This document shows, piece by piece, positions 7,117-16,401 of a stretch of DNA of 34,162 nt. The DNA comes from Ectopseudomonas chengduensis. GTDB lineage: Bacteria; Pseudomonadota; Gammaproteobacteria; Pseudomonadales; Pseudomonadaceae. Made by a program: the position numbers and the translations under genes. How positions within the stretch are numbered: the first letter of the stretch is position 1; each line of letters begins with the position of its first letter. The stretch is taken from assembly GCF_900102635.1 (NCBI RefSeq), contig NZ_FMZQ01000025.1, positions 1 through 34,162 on the forward strand, given 5' to 3'. The notes under the pieces were generated by a model. It was not told where the DNA came from and ran no database searches. It was given only the letters and a program-made list of their open reading frames with translations.

Positions 7117-9600
7117 ATGACCCGTTCCCCCTTCCGCCGCCTCGTCTTCGGATCGTTGCGCCGCTTGCTGTACCTCTGGGTACGCTCGGAAACCATCAAC
7201 CAGTCCGCCTTCACCCTCAAGCTCGACCGCAGCAAGCCGGTTTTCTACGTGCTGCAGCAGCCGTCGGTGAGCGACCTGGCGGTGGTCGACCGCGAGTGCA
7301 CCAAGGCCGGCCTGCCGCGCCCGGTGTTGCCGGTAGCGGTCGGGGAACACATCGAGCCCGCCGCCTTCTTCTACCTGACGCCGGAGCCGGACTGGTTCGG
7401 CCGCCAGGACAAGCGTGGCATCTCGCCAACCCTGGATCGCGTGGTCACTGCCCTCAGCCAGCATGCCGTGGATGACGCGCAGATCGTCCCGGTCAGCGTG
7501 TTCTGGGGCCAGTCGCCGGATCGCGAAACCAGCCCCTGGAAACTGCTGTTCGCCGACAGTTGGGCGGTGACCGGGCGCCTGCGCCGGCTGGTGAGCATCC
7601 TGATTCTCGGGCGCAAGACCCGCGTGCAGTTCTCCACACCAATTCACCTGCGCGAACTGGTCGAGCAGGACAAGGGCCAGGAGCGCACCCTGCGCATGGT
7701 GCATCGCATCCTGCGCGTGCACTTCCGCAACCAGAAGGCGGCGGTGATCGGCCCGGACGTGTCGCACCGGCGCAACCTGGTCAAGGGCCTGGTGCACGAC
7801 CCGATGGTGCGCCAGGCGATTGCCGAGGAAGCCGAACGCGAGAAGATCAGCCTGGAGAAGGCCGAAGCCCAGGCGCTGCGCTACGGCAACGAGATCGCCT
7901 CGGACTACACCTACACGGTGATCCGCTTCCTCGAGCTGGTGCTTTCCTGGTTCTGGAACAAGATCTACGACGGCATCAAGGTGCACAACGTCGAAGGCGT
8001 GCGTGACATCGCCCAGGGCCACGAGGTGATCTACGTGCCCTGCCACCGCAGCCACATCGACTACCTGCTGCTGTCCTACCTGCTGTTCCGCAATGGCCTG
8101 ACGCCGCCGCACATCGCCGCCGGCATCAACCTCAACATGCCGGTGATCGGCGGCCTGCTGCGCCGTGGCGGCGCCTTCTTCATGCGCCGCACCTTCAAGG
8201 GCAACCCGCTGTATACGGCGGTGTTCAACGAATACCTGCACACCCTGTTCAGCAAGGGTTTCCCGGTCGAATACTTCGTCGAAGGTGGCCGTTCGCGCAC
8301 CGGGCGCATGCTGCGACCAAAGACCGGCATGCTGGCCATCACCCTGCGCAGCTTCCTGCGCTCGCATCGGCTGCCCATCGTTTTCGTGCCGGTGTACATC
8401 GGCTACGAGCGCGTGCTGGAAGGCCGCACCTACCTGGGCGAGCTGCGCGGCGCGAGCAAGAAGAAGGAATCGATCTTCGACCTTTTCAAGGTGCTCGGCG
8501 CCCTCAAGCAGCGCTTCGGCCAGGTCTCGGTGAACTTCGGCGAGCCGATCAAGCTGGCAGAGTTCCTCGACCAGCAGCAGCCGGGCTGGCGTGAGCAGGA
8601 GCTGGGCCCGCAGTACCGCCCGGCCTGGCTCAACGACACCACCAACCGCCTGGGCGAGCGCGTGGCGCGTCACCTCAACGAAGCGGCCTCGATTAACCCG
8701 GTCAACCTGGTGGCGCTGGCGCTGCTGTCCACCAGCAAGCTGGCCCTGGACGACCGCGCCCTGGCGCGCGTGCTCGACCTGTATCTGGCGCTGCTGCGCG
8801 CAGTGCCCTACTCGCCGCACACCACCCTGCCGGACGGCGACGGCGCGGCGCTGATCGAGCACGTCAAGGGCATGGACCTGCTGGCCGAGCAGAAGGATGC
8901 GCTGGGCAAGATTCTCTATCTGGACGAGCAGAACGCCGTCCTGATGACCTACTACCGTAACAACGTGCTGCACATCTTCGCCCTGCCGGCGCTGCTGGCC
9001 AGCTTCTTCCAGAGCAGTGCGCGGATCAGCCGCGAGCAGATCCTGCGCTACGCCGGCGCGCTGTATCCCTATCTGCAGTCCGAGCTGTTCATCCGCTGGG
9101 AGCAGAGCGAGCTGGAAGGCGTGATCGACCAGTGGCTGGCGGCCTTCGTCGAACAGGGCCTGCTCAAGGTCGAGGGCGACGTGTACGTGCGCCCGGCGCC
9201 CAGCTCGCGCCAGTTCGTGCTGCTGACCCTGCTGTCGCGCTCGGTGGCGCAGACCCTGCAGCGCTTCTACATGGCCATCGCCCTGCTGCTCAACGCCGGG
9301 CAGAACGCGATCAGCGCCGAGGAGCTGGAAGACCTGTGCACGGTCATGGCGCAGCGCCTGTCGATCCTGCATGGTCTGAATGCGCCGGAGTTCTTCGACA
9401 AGAGCCTGTTCCGCCACTTCATCCAGAGCCTGCTGGACCAGGGCGTGCTGCGCCAGGACGAAGCCGGCAAGCTCAGCCATCATCCGCTGCTCAGCGAACT
9501 GGCGGAAGGCGCCGCCAAGCGCGTGTTGCCGGCGGAGATTCGCCTGTCGATTCGTCAGGTGGCGCTGGATCGCAATGAGGACGAGCCGGCCGCACCGTGA
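7117..9600 (+). CDS. plsB: Glycerol-3-phosphate acyltransferase PlsB
   Basis: The 827-residue enzyme transfers an acyl chain to position 1 of sn-glycerol 3-phosphate, the first step of phospholipid synthesis at the inner membrane. All four acyltransferase blocks are visible: HX4D as HRSHID (residues 310-315), GGAFFMRR (block II), VEGGRSRTGR with E389-R397 (block III), and IVFVPVYIGYE (block IV). The length matches proteobacterial PlsB of about 800-830 residues. The ATG at 7117 follows a short GCAGAG ribosome binding sequence. A very long antisense open frame covers the whole gene but is a by-product of high GC codon use. The gene is monocistronic here, with palindromes on both sides. Confidence 0.97.
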   Translation: MTRSPFRRLVFGSLRRLLYLWVRSETINQSAFTLKLDRSKPVFYVLQQPSVSDLAVVDRECTKAGLPRPVLPVAVGEHIEPAAFFYLTPEPDWFGRQDKRGISPTLDRVVTALSQHAVDDAQIVPVSVFWGQSPDRETSPWKLLFADSWAVTGRLRRLVSILILGRKTRVQFSTPIHLRELVEQDKGQERTLRMVHRILRVHFRNQKAAVIGPDVSHRRNLVKGLVHDPMVRQAIAEEAEREKISLEKAEAQALRYGNEIASDYTYTVIRFLELVLSWFWNKIYDGIKVHNVEGVRDIAQGHEVIYVPCHRSHIDYLLLSYLLFRNGLTPPHIAAGINLNMPVIGGLLRRGGAFFMRRTFKGNPLYTAVFNEYLHTLFSKGFPVEYFVEGGRSRTGRMLRPKTGMLAITLRSFLRSHRLPIVFVPVYIGYERVLEGRTYLGELRGASKKKESIFDLFKVLGALKQRFGQVSVNFGEPIKLAEFLDQQQPGWREQELGPQYRPAWLNDTTNRLGERVARHLNEAASINPVNLVALALLSTSKLALDDRALARVLDLYLALLRAVPYSPHTTLPDGDGAALIEHVKGMDLLAEQKDALGKILYLDEQNAVLMTYYRNNVLHIFALPALLASFFQSSARISREQILRYAGALYPYLQSELFIRWEQSELEGVIDQWLAAFVEQGLLKVEGDVYVRPAPSSRQFVLLTLLSRSVAQTLQRFYMAIALLLNAGQNAISAEELEDLCTVMAQRLSILHGLNAPEFFDKSLFRHFIQSLLDQGVLRQDEAGKLSHHPLLSELAEGAAKRVLPAEIRLSIRQVALDRNEDEPAAP

Positions 9601-9605
9601 TGTGT

Positions 9606-9667
9606 GTAGGGTGCGCTGTGCGCACCTTCGAATCACCGTAGCCACCGGTGCGCACAGCGCACCCTAC
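9606..9667. repeat. 21-base perfect inverted repeat (GTAGGGTGCGC type)
   Basis: Arms 9606-9626 and 9647-9667 are exact complements with a 20-base loop, starting 5 bases after the plsB stop. The same family recurs at 19530-19589. It could serve as a transcript-end stabiliser for plsB; no T run follows, so a factor-independent terminator is unlikely. Confidence 0.88.
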
Positions 9668-9796
9668 CGCCCCGCTACTGCCTCGGATGGATGTCACGTG
9701 TTACATCCACTATGGCGGAGGCTCAGAACAAACAGACGAACCTGTCATGGGTTTGGCAGTCAGTGATAGACCACATACCGGCAGGAGGCCCTGGCC

Positions 9797-10510
9797 ATGA
9801 TCGATTCCCTGATGTTGAGCGCTGCACGCATCACCACGCTGGCGACTGGGCAGGTACTGACCAACGCCAGCGGTTTCTTCTTCCGCCGGGATCAACGGCT
9901 GTTCCTCGTCACCAGCCGTCACGTGATGCTCGACCAGCCGAGCGGCCATCAGCCGGATAGCCTGCAGATCGAGCTGCATACCGACGCAGACAACCTGGCC
10001 AGCACCGTCAGCTTTTCCATCCCACTGTATGACGGCGACCAGCACCTGTGGCGGCAAGGCATGGATGGCGCGGGCGAGATCGACGTGGCGGTGATCGAGC
10101 TGGATCAGACCGCCCTTCCCGACAACGGCGCTTACCAGGCCTTCACCCCACAGCACCTGCTGCAAGCAGACGAGCATGTGGAAATCGGCTCGACGCTGCT
10201 GGTGGTGGGCTTCCCGCTGGGTTTTCAGGACACCCTGCACCGCATGCCAGTGGCACGCCATGCCGGGCTGGCTTCGTCCTTTGGTTTGCGTTTCCACGGG
10301 CTGGGCTACTTCCTCACCGACGGGCGCACCCATCGCGGCCTGAGCGGCGCGCCAGTGGTCAAACGCGCCAGCGTCGATGGCGAGCTACCCTGGCATCTGC
10401 TCGGCATCCATTCCACGCGCCTGTTGGGCAATCGCGATGAGGATCAGGACGAGGCCCTGGGTCTGAACTGCACCTGGTATGCCGATATTCTGATGACGCT
10501 GACCGAATAA
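9797..10510 (+). CDS. Trypsin-like serine protease domain protein
   Basis: The 237-residue protein looks like a single chymotrypsin-fold peptidase. The catalytic triad can be placed at H42 (LVTSRHVM), D96 (EIDVAVIEL) and S183 (HRGLSGAPV, matching G-x-S-G). Spacing is normal for small V8/trypsin_2-type peptidases. There is no signal peptide, membrane segment or PDZ domain, so it is probably cytoplasmic and not a DegP/HtrA protease. An AGGAGG ribosome binding site lies 9 bases before the ATG. The gene is alone, between two repeat clusters. Substrate and role are unknown. Loss of activity is not suggested, since all three residues are present. Confidence 0.85.
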   Translation: MIDSLMLSAARITTLATGQVLTNASGFFFRRDQRLFLVTSRHVMLDQPSGHQPDSLQIELHTDADNLASTVSFSIPLYDGDQHLWRQGMDGAGEIDVAVIELDQTALPDNGAYQAFTPQHLLQADEHVEIGSTLLVVGFPLGFQDTLHRMPVARHAGLASSFGLRFHGLGYFLTDGRTHRGLSGAPVVKRASVDGELPWHLLGIHSTRLLGNRDEDQDEALGLNCTWYADILMTLTE

Positions 10511-10544
10511 TCGCCCGGCGTCATCGCCAGAGATGACTGCCAGG

Positions 10545-10606
10545 CTCGCCGGCAAGCCGGCTCCTACAGAACAAACCACGCCCCGTAGGAGCCCGCTTGC
10601 GGGCGA
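10545..10606. repeat. Inverted repeat, GTAGGAGC type, with covarying arms
   Basis: The left arm (10545-10567) and right arm (10585-10606) share the CTCCTAC/GTAGGAG ends. Their inner parts differ, each being its own small palindrome (GCCGGCAAGCCGGC left, CCCGCTTGCGGG right). It starts 34 bases after the protease stop codon. Confidence 0.75.
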
Positions 10607-10616
10607 TAATCAATGA

Positions 10617-10760
10617 GTAGCCGGATGAAATCCGGGGAACCACTCAATGTCCAGTCGCGGCTAAAGCCCCTCCCACAGAACCCATCGTGCCGGTGGGAGG
10701 GGCTTTAGCCGCGACAGCTTTTTCTGGCGCTCGAACGGCACCGGATTTCATCCGGGCTAC
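10617..10760. repeat. REP pair split by a second inverted repeat
   Basis: The outer arms 10617-10635 and 10741-10760 are a REP pair of the GTAGCCCGGATG type (left arm slightly decayed). Normal pairs in this window have loops of roughly 11-18 bases, but here the arms are 105 bases apart. Between them is an unrelated perfect 22-base inverted repeat (10655-10676 and 10693-10714, arms TCGCGGCTAAAGCCCC...). This looks like one repeat inserted into another. Confidence 0.8.
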
Positions 10761-10790
10761 GAAACGTGGATGCAGGGGCGGACCAGAACA

Positions 10791-10851
10791 TCGCGGCTGA
10801 AGCCGCTCCTACGGGTATTTATCCGTCGAGTAAGAGCGGCTTCAGCCGCGA
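10791..10851. repeat. Inverted repeat of the TCGCGGCTGAAGCCGC type
   Basis: Arms 10791-10812 and 10830-10851 pair over 22 bases with one mismatch; the loop is 17 bases. The arms end in CTCCTAC/GTAAGAG, linking them to the GTAGGAGC repeat family in this window. Confidence 0.8.
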
Positions 10852-10882
10852 AAGATCCAGCTCACACTTTTCAGTAGCCCAA

Positions 10883-10922
10883 TAAAAAACCCGCCCTGCG
10901 CATCACGCAGGGCGGGTTTCTT
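10883..10922 (-). terminator. Strong factor-independent terminator of mqo
   Basis: Complementary arms AAACCCGCCCTGCG (10887-10900) and CGCAGGGCGGGTTT (10906-10919) give a 14-pair stem with a five-base loop. In the minus direction the stem is followed by a T-rich run, about 20 bases after the mqo stop. The A/T runs on both sides mean it could also stop plus-strand transcripts. Confidence 0.9.
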
Positions 10923-10938
10923 TACAGCGGTTAAAGCC

Positions 10939-12546
10939 TTACAGAGTCACTGCAGCCGGCTCGGGCTCAACGGCCATTTCCACGTCCGGCGCCACTTCGA
11001 TGTGCTGCAGCTCAAGACGCTCGCTGCTCCACTGGCGGATGCGGTTGGTCAGTGCCAGGTCGTCGTTCAGCTTCTGGCCATAGGACGGGATGATCTCCTT
11101 CAGGCGCTCCTGCCACTCAGGGGTGGCGACCTTGTCGGCGAAGGCCTTCTCGATCAGGTGCAGCATGATCGGCGCGGCGGTGGAAGCACCCGGCGAGGCG
11201 CCCAGCAGCGCGCTGATGCTGCCGTCGGCAGAGGTCACCACTTCGGTACCGAACTGCAGCACGCCGCCCTTCTCGGCATCCTTCTTGATGATCTGCACGC
11301 GCTGGCCGGCATTGATCAGCTCCCAGTCGGCGTCCTGCGCCTCCGGGAAGTACTCGCGCAGCGAGGCCATGCGGTCTTCCTGGCTGAGCATCAGCTGGCC
11401 CATCAGGTAGGTGCTCAGCGACCAGTTGTCCATGCCGGCGTTGACCATCGGCATGAAGTTGTCAGTGGTCATGCTGCTGAACATGTCGAGCAGCGAGCCG
11501 TTTTTCAGGTACTTGGTGGAGAAGGTGGCGAACGGGCCGAACAGCAGCACGTTCTCGCCGTCGATCACGCGAGTGTCCAGGTGCGGCACGGACATGGGCG
11601 GCGAGCCGACCGACGCCTTGCCGTAGACCTTGGCCAGGTGCTGGGCAACCACGTCCTGATTACGCGTCATCAGGAACTGGCCACCGACCGGGAAGCCGGC
11701 GTAGCCCTTGGCTTCTTCGATACCGGATTTCTGCAGCAGCTTGAGCGCGCCACCACCGGCGCCGATGAAGACGAAGCGCGCGTTGATGCTCTGCTCGGCG
11801 CCGTCCTTGGCCAGGTCGGCGACGATCACGCGCCAGGTGCCGTCATCGTTGCGCTTGAGGTCGCGGACTTCGTGCTCCAGGTGCAGGCTGGCCTGCTCCT
11901 TGCCGATCAGCGAGTCGATCAGTTGACGGGTGATCTCGCCGAAGTTGACGTCGGTGCCGATGGCCATACGGGTGGCGGCGACCTTCTGCTGCGGATCGCG
12001 ACCTTGCATGACCAGCGGTACCCACTGGGCGATCTGCGCGTGGTCCTCGGTGAACTCCATGCCGCGGAACAGGTTGCTGTGCTGTAGCGCAGCATGGCGC
12101 TTGCGCAGGTATTCGACGTTGTCGTCGCCCCAGACGAAGCTCATGTGCGGGGTGATGTTGATGAAGCTCTTGGGCTTGCTCAGCACCTCGCGCTCGACCT
12201 GGGTGGCCCAGAACTGCTTGGAGATCTCGAACGACTCGTTGATCGCGATGGCCTTGCTGATGTCGATGCCACCGTCGGCGGTTTCCGGGGTGTAGTTCAG
12301 CTCGCAAAAGGCTGAGTGGCCGGTGCCGGCATTGTTCCAGCCGTTGGAGCTTTCGGCGGCTACCTGGTCGAGGCGCTCGTAGATTTCGATGCTCCAGTCC
12401 GGCTGCAGCTCGTGGAGGTAGGTGCCGAGGGTGGCGCTCATCACGCCAGCGCCGATCAGCAGCACGTCGACGGTTTTCTCGGGCTCGCGGGGCTTGGAGC
12501 AACCGATCACGCTGAGACAAAGCAGCGTCAGCAGGATTTTCTTCAT
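10939..12546 (-). CDS. mqo: Malate:quinone oxidoreductase
   Basis: The 535-residue FAD enzyme oxidises malate to oxaloacetate and passes electrons to quinone, a membrane-linked step of the TCA cycle. The FAD-binding motif appears as VDVLLIGAGVMSATLGTYL near residues 27-45, followed by ERLDQVAAESSNGWNNAGTGHSA, typical of MQO. The length fits the family. The frame is open 77 codons further upstream, but the ATG at 12546 starts a convincing N-terminus. That N-terminus is unusual: MKKILLTLLCLSVIGCSKP is a lipoprotein-like signal with a possible lipobox ending in C17. If used, it would place the enzyme outside the inner membrane rather than on the cytoplasmic face. The gene is monocistronic, with a strong terminator after it. 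Confidence 0.94.
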   Translation of the reverse strand: MKKILLTLLCLSVIGCSKPREPEKTVDVLLIGAGVMSATLGTYLHELQPDWSIEIYERLDQVAAESSNGWNNAGTGHSAFCELNYTPETADGGIDISKAIAINESFEISKQFWATQVEREVLSKPKSFINITPHMSFVWGDDNVEYLRKRHAALQHSNLFRGMEFTEDHAQIAQWVPLVMQGRDPQQKVAATRMAIGTDVNFGEITRQLIDSLIGKEQASLHLEHEVRDLKRNDDGTWRVIVADLAKDGAEQSINARFVFIGAGGGALKLLQKSGIEEAKGYAGFPVGGQFLMTRNQDVVAQHLAKVYGKASVGSPPMSVPHLDTRVIDGENVLLFGPFATFSTKYLKNGSLLDMFSSMTTDNFMPMVNAGMDNWSLSTYLMGQLMLSQEDRMASLREYFPEAQDADWELINAGQRVQIIKKDAEKGGVLQFGTEVVTSADGSISALLGASPGASTAAPIMLHLIEKAFADKVATPEWQERLKEIIPSYGQKLNDDLALTNRIRQWSSERLELQHIEVAPDVEMAVEPEPAAVTL

Positions 12547-12843
12547 GGGACAGTCCAGTTCATCGCACGACGACAACAGCCGTGCTGGCAAGGTTTCGGG
12601 CAGCGGCCGTTTGGGCCGCACATGGGCGATAGCCGCAGATCTGCGGCGCGGCGGGAGGAAGGGTATTTCCAGGCCTCTTGGCGGGCGTATTCCGATCGCG
12701 CCGCGTGCTGGAGCAATATGCGTGCCGCTGAAAGGATTCAGCAGTCCCTGTGCGGCTTTCTGCCACACAGCCGGCACGGGGCTGGCGGGAACTCGCCAGA
12801 TCCACGGGAGGAGCCCCCTGGAAATGGCGGAATCCCGCCCGAA
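12547..12843. other. Intergenic region between lrgB end and mqo start
   Basis: Two hairpins lie in the half near lrgB: CTGGCG/CGCCAG (12782-12799) and GGCGG-AATC-CCGCC (12826-12839). The second lies right after the lrgB stop and may end that operon, though no clear T run follows. The rest must contain the mqo promoter; no convincing -35/-10 pair was identified. Confidence 0.5.
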
Positions 12844-13527
12844 TCAGGCCAGCAGCAGTGGCAACAGCAAGGCAGTGCCGATGCCCAGCAGGCTCATCGC
12901 CAGGGCGGCGAAGGCGCCGCACTCCTCACCTTCCTGCAAGGCGTGCGCGGTGCCGATGGCATGGGCATTGATGCCGTAGCTCAGGCCACGGGCCGCGGGG
13001 TGATCGACGCCAGCCCAGCGCAGCAGCAGCGGCCCCATGGCCGTGCCAATCACCCCGGTGAGCATGACCATCACCGCAGCCAGGGAAGCGACGCCGCCGA
13101 TCTGCTCGGCCACCGGCATGGCAATCGGCATGGTCACGAACTTCGGCGCCAGGCTCATCACCACGCTCCAGTCGGCGCCCAGCGCCCAGCCGATGGCCAG
13201 GGTCAGCGCCACCGACAGGACGCCGCCGGTCGTGAGGGTGATCAGCACCGGCCAGAACAACTGACGGATGCGCTTGATGTTGTGCTGCAGCGGCACCGCC
13301 AGGGCCACGGTGGCCGGCCCCAGCAACCAGGCGACGGGTTCGGCGCCGGCGCGGTAGGTGGCGTAGTCCACGCCGCACAGCAGCAAGGTGGTGACGATCA
13401 GCGTCACCGATACCAGCACCGGCTGCAGCAGCAGCCAGCCGCTGCGGCGATAGAGCCAGGCGGCGATCAGAAAGGCAGCCAGGGTCAGGGCGATGGCGAA
13501 CAGTGGGTGGTGAGTCAGCAGCGTCAT
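12844..13527 (-). CDS. lrgB: LrgB/CidB-family membrane protein
   Basis: The 227-residue protein has six or more hydrophobic helices and the conserved LrgB core: LGPATVALAVPL near 89-100, APKFVTMPIAMPVAEQIGG near 146-164, and GINAHAIGTAHAL near 185-197. The family pairs with LrgA/CidA proteins, first described as modulators of murein hydrolase activity and holin-like in character, and later also linked to export of small metabolites. Its ATG overlaps the lrgA stop in an ATGA arrangement, so translation is coupled. It is the last gene of the cysI operon. Which of the cid or lrg pairs it matches cannot be settled from sequence alone. Confidence 0.92.
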   Translation of the reverse strand: MTLLTHHPLFAIALTLAAFLIAAWLYRRSGWLLLQPVLVSVTLIVTTLLLCGVDYATYRAGAEPVAWLLGPATVALAVPLQHNIKRIRQLFWPVLITLTTGGVLSVALTLAIGWALGADWSVVMSLAPKFVTMPIAMPVAEQIGGVASLAAVMVMLTGVIGTAMGPLLLRWAGVDHPAARGLSYGINAHAIGTAHALQEGEECGAFAALAMSLLGIGTALLLPLLLA

Positions 13528-13877
13528 CCCTTGCGCTCCTGACGGCGGATCAGCGTCTGCAACAGCCAGCCGCAGAATGGCACGGTGACCAGCAGCGACA
13601 GCACCAGCGCCGTGGCGATCACCGGCAGCTCACCGAGCAGCAGATCGCTGCTGGTCATGATCCCCGAGGCCGGCACGGCCAGTAGCAGCGGCAGATACGG
13701 CAGCAAACCACCGGCGGCCTGCTGCAGCGGCTCGGGCACGGCGCCGCGCCACATCAGCCAGACCGAGAGCAGCAGCAGGCCAATGATCGAGGCCGGCAGC
13801 ATCGGCAACAGCCAGTGATTGAGCGCCACGCCAAACAACTGCAGCAATACCAGCCAGAACAGGCCACGCACCATCAT
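13524..13877 (-). CDS. lrgA: LrgA/CidA-family holin-like membrane protein
   Basis: The 117-residue protein has four hydrophobic segments and the family features LNHWLLPMLPASIIGLLLLSVWL and LLPYLPLLLAVPASGIM. CidA/LrgA proteins oligomerise in the inner membrane and act with the LrgB partner encoded next to them. A strong AAGGAGGAG lies 8 bases before the ATG at 13877; a second ATG follows directly. The start overlaps the end of the DUF934 gene by four bases and its stop overlaps lrgB by four bases. It is therefore translated as part of the cysI transcript, an arrangement that ties a murein/holin-type pair to sulfur assimilation. Confidence 0.92.
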   Translation of the reverse strand: MMVRGLFWLVLLQLFGVALNHWLLPMLPASIIGLLLLSVWLMWRGAVPEPLQQAAGGLLPYLPLLLAVPASGIMTSSDLLLGELPVIATALVLSLLVTVPFCGWLLQTLIRRQERKG

Positions 13878-14391
13878 GATCTCGACTCCTCCTTATGGCG
13901 CCCCCGACGAAACAGCGGGCGCGGCTCGATAACCGAACGACCATACAACACACTGAGCCCTTGCAGGCCCTTGAGTGCATCTTCCAGCGATTTGTCGGCG
14001 CGCACGGCGAAGGCATCGAAGCCGCACTGGCGCATGTGCGCCAACTGGTCGCGCAGCACATCGCCCACCGCACGCAACTCACCGCGCCAGCCCAGTTGGG
14101 TACGCAGCAGGTAGGCCTGGCTGTAGCCACGGCCATCGCGAAAGCTGGGGAAGTCGATGGCGATCAGCGGCAGGCTGGCAAGAAACGGCTGCAGCGCTTC
14201 CGGCTCGTCATCCACCTGCAACAGCAGGCCGTCGGCACTCATCGCCCTGCCCTGCAGCACCTCGGCCGGCTGCCGCTCGCGCCAGGCCGCTAGCGGCAGG
14301 ATCAGCGGCGCGTCAGCCTCAGCCTCGTGCAGTTGCCAGGGATCGTCGTCGACGATGCAGGCCTGGCCCTCGACCAGGCGAATCAGGTTGT

Positions 14392-14395
<4 letters not shown>
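13874..14395 (-). CDS. DUF934 protein, sulfite reductase operon partner
   Basis: The 173-residue soluble protein belongs to DUF934. The core IAIDFPSFRDGRGYSQAYLLRTQLGWRGELRAVGDVLRDQ near residues 78-117 is the most conserved part of the family. The family is regularly encoded directly after sulfite/nitrite reductase hemoprotein genes in proteobacteria and has been suggested to take part in electron supply or maturation of the reductase; the exact role is not established. Here it overlaps cysI by four bases (ATGA) and has GAGGAGG upstream of the start, and its own stop overlaps lrgA. No cysteine motif for a metal cluster is seen. Confidence 0.88.
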
Positions 14396-16059
<1,664 letters not shown>

Positions 16060-16401
16060 GCCGGCAGGCCTCCTGATCACGGGGCGTCGACTATGCCTGC
16101 CGGGCGTGCACTGAAAACAGCGCCAGAAAAGCCTTAAAAAACCGGATCAGATGGGTACGACAGTGACCTGCACAGGGCACTGATTGGCGTGGCGCGATGT
16201 CGCAGGGCGGTATCTGCACCGCTCGACATGAAGGCTCCTGGTGTCAGAAATGGCGCGGCCTGGCGACCCGCGTGGCACTTTTCCCTGTGTTCGACGTAAT
16301 CATCTGATCCGCTTTTTTATCGAAAACCTGAGTCTGTTTTGTAAACAGCCCCACTCGGATCATGGCGCCAGCCTGAATAAACGCCTGATGAGGGCAACGA
16401 C
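16060..16401. other. Divergent promoter region between cysI and ccoG
   Basis: The 342 bases hold the promoters for both genes. The stretch nearest ccoG is relatively AT-rich (around 16300-16345). No clear Anr box (TTGAT-N4-ATCAA) was found, although ccoG genes are often linked to Anr control. GAGGG lies 7 bases before the ccoG ATG. No small gene or repeat was recognised. Confidence 0.5.

Noticed and set aside
7066..9645. An 859-codon open frame on the strand opposite plsB
   Set aside because: It mirrors plsB exactly and has no motif or realistic composition; long antisense frames are usual in high-GC genes.
9606..9667. Terminator of plsB
   Set aside because: The stem is strong, but there is no T run and the same repeat occurs elsewhere, so it is listed as a repeat rather than a terminator.
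10545..10851. Possible CRISPR array
   Set aside because: The repeats are inverted pairs of different types with unequal spacing, not direct repeats with uniform spacers, and there are no cas genes.
12547..12777. Upstream extension of mqo by 77 codons
   Set aside because: The added peptide is Arg/Pro-rich and would precede a clear signal sequence; the internal ATG fits the family start.
16300..16400. Anr/Fnr box upstream of ccoG
   Set aside because: No match to TTGAT-N4-ATCAA could be found; nearby TTGTAAAC is not close enough.
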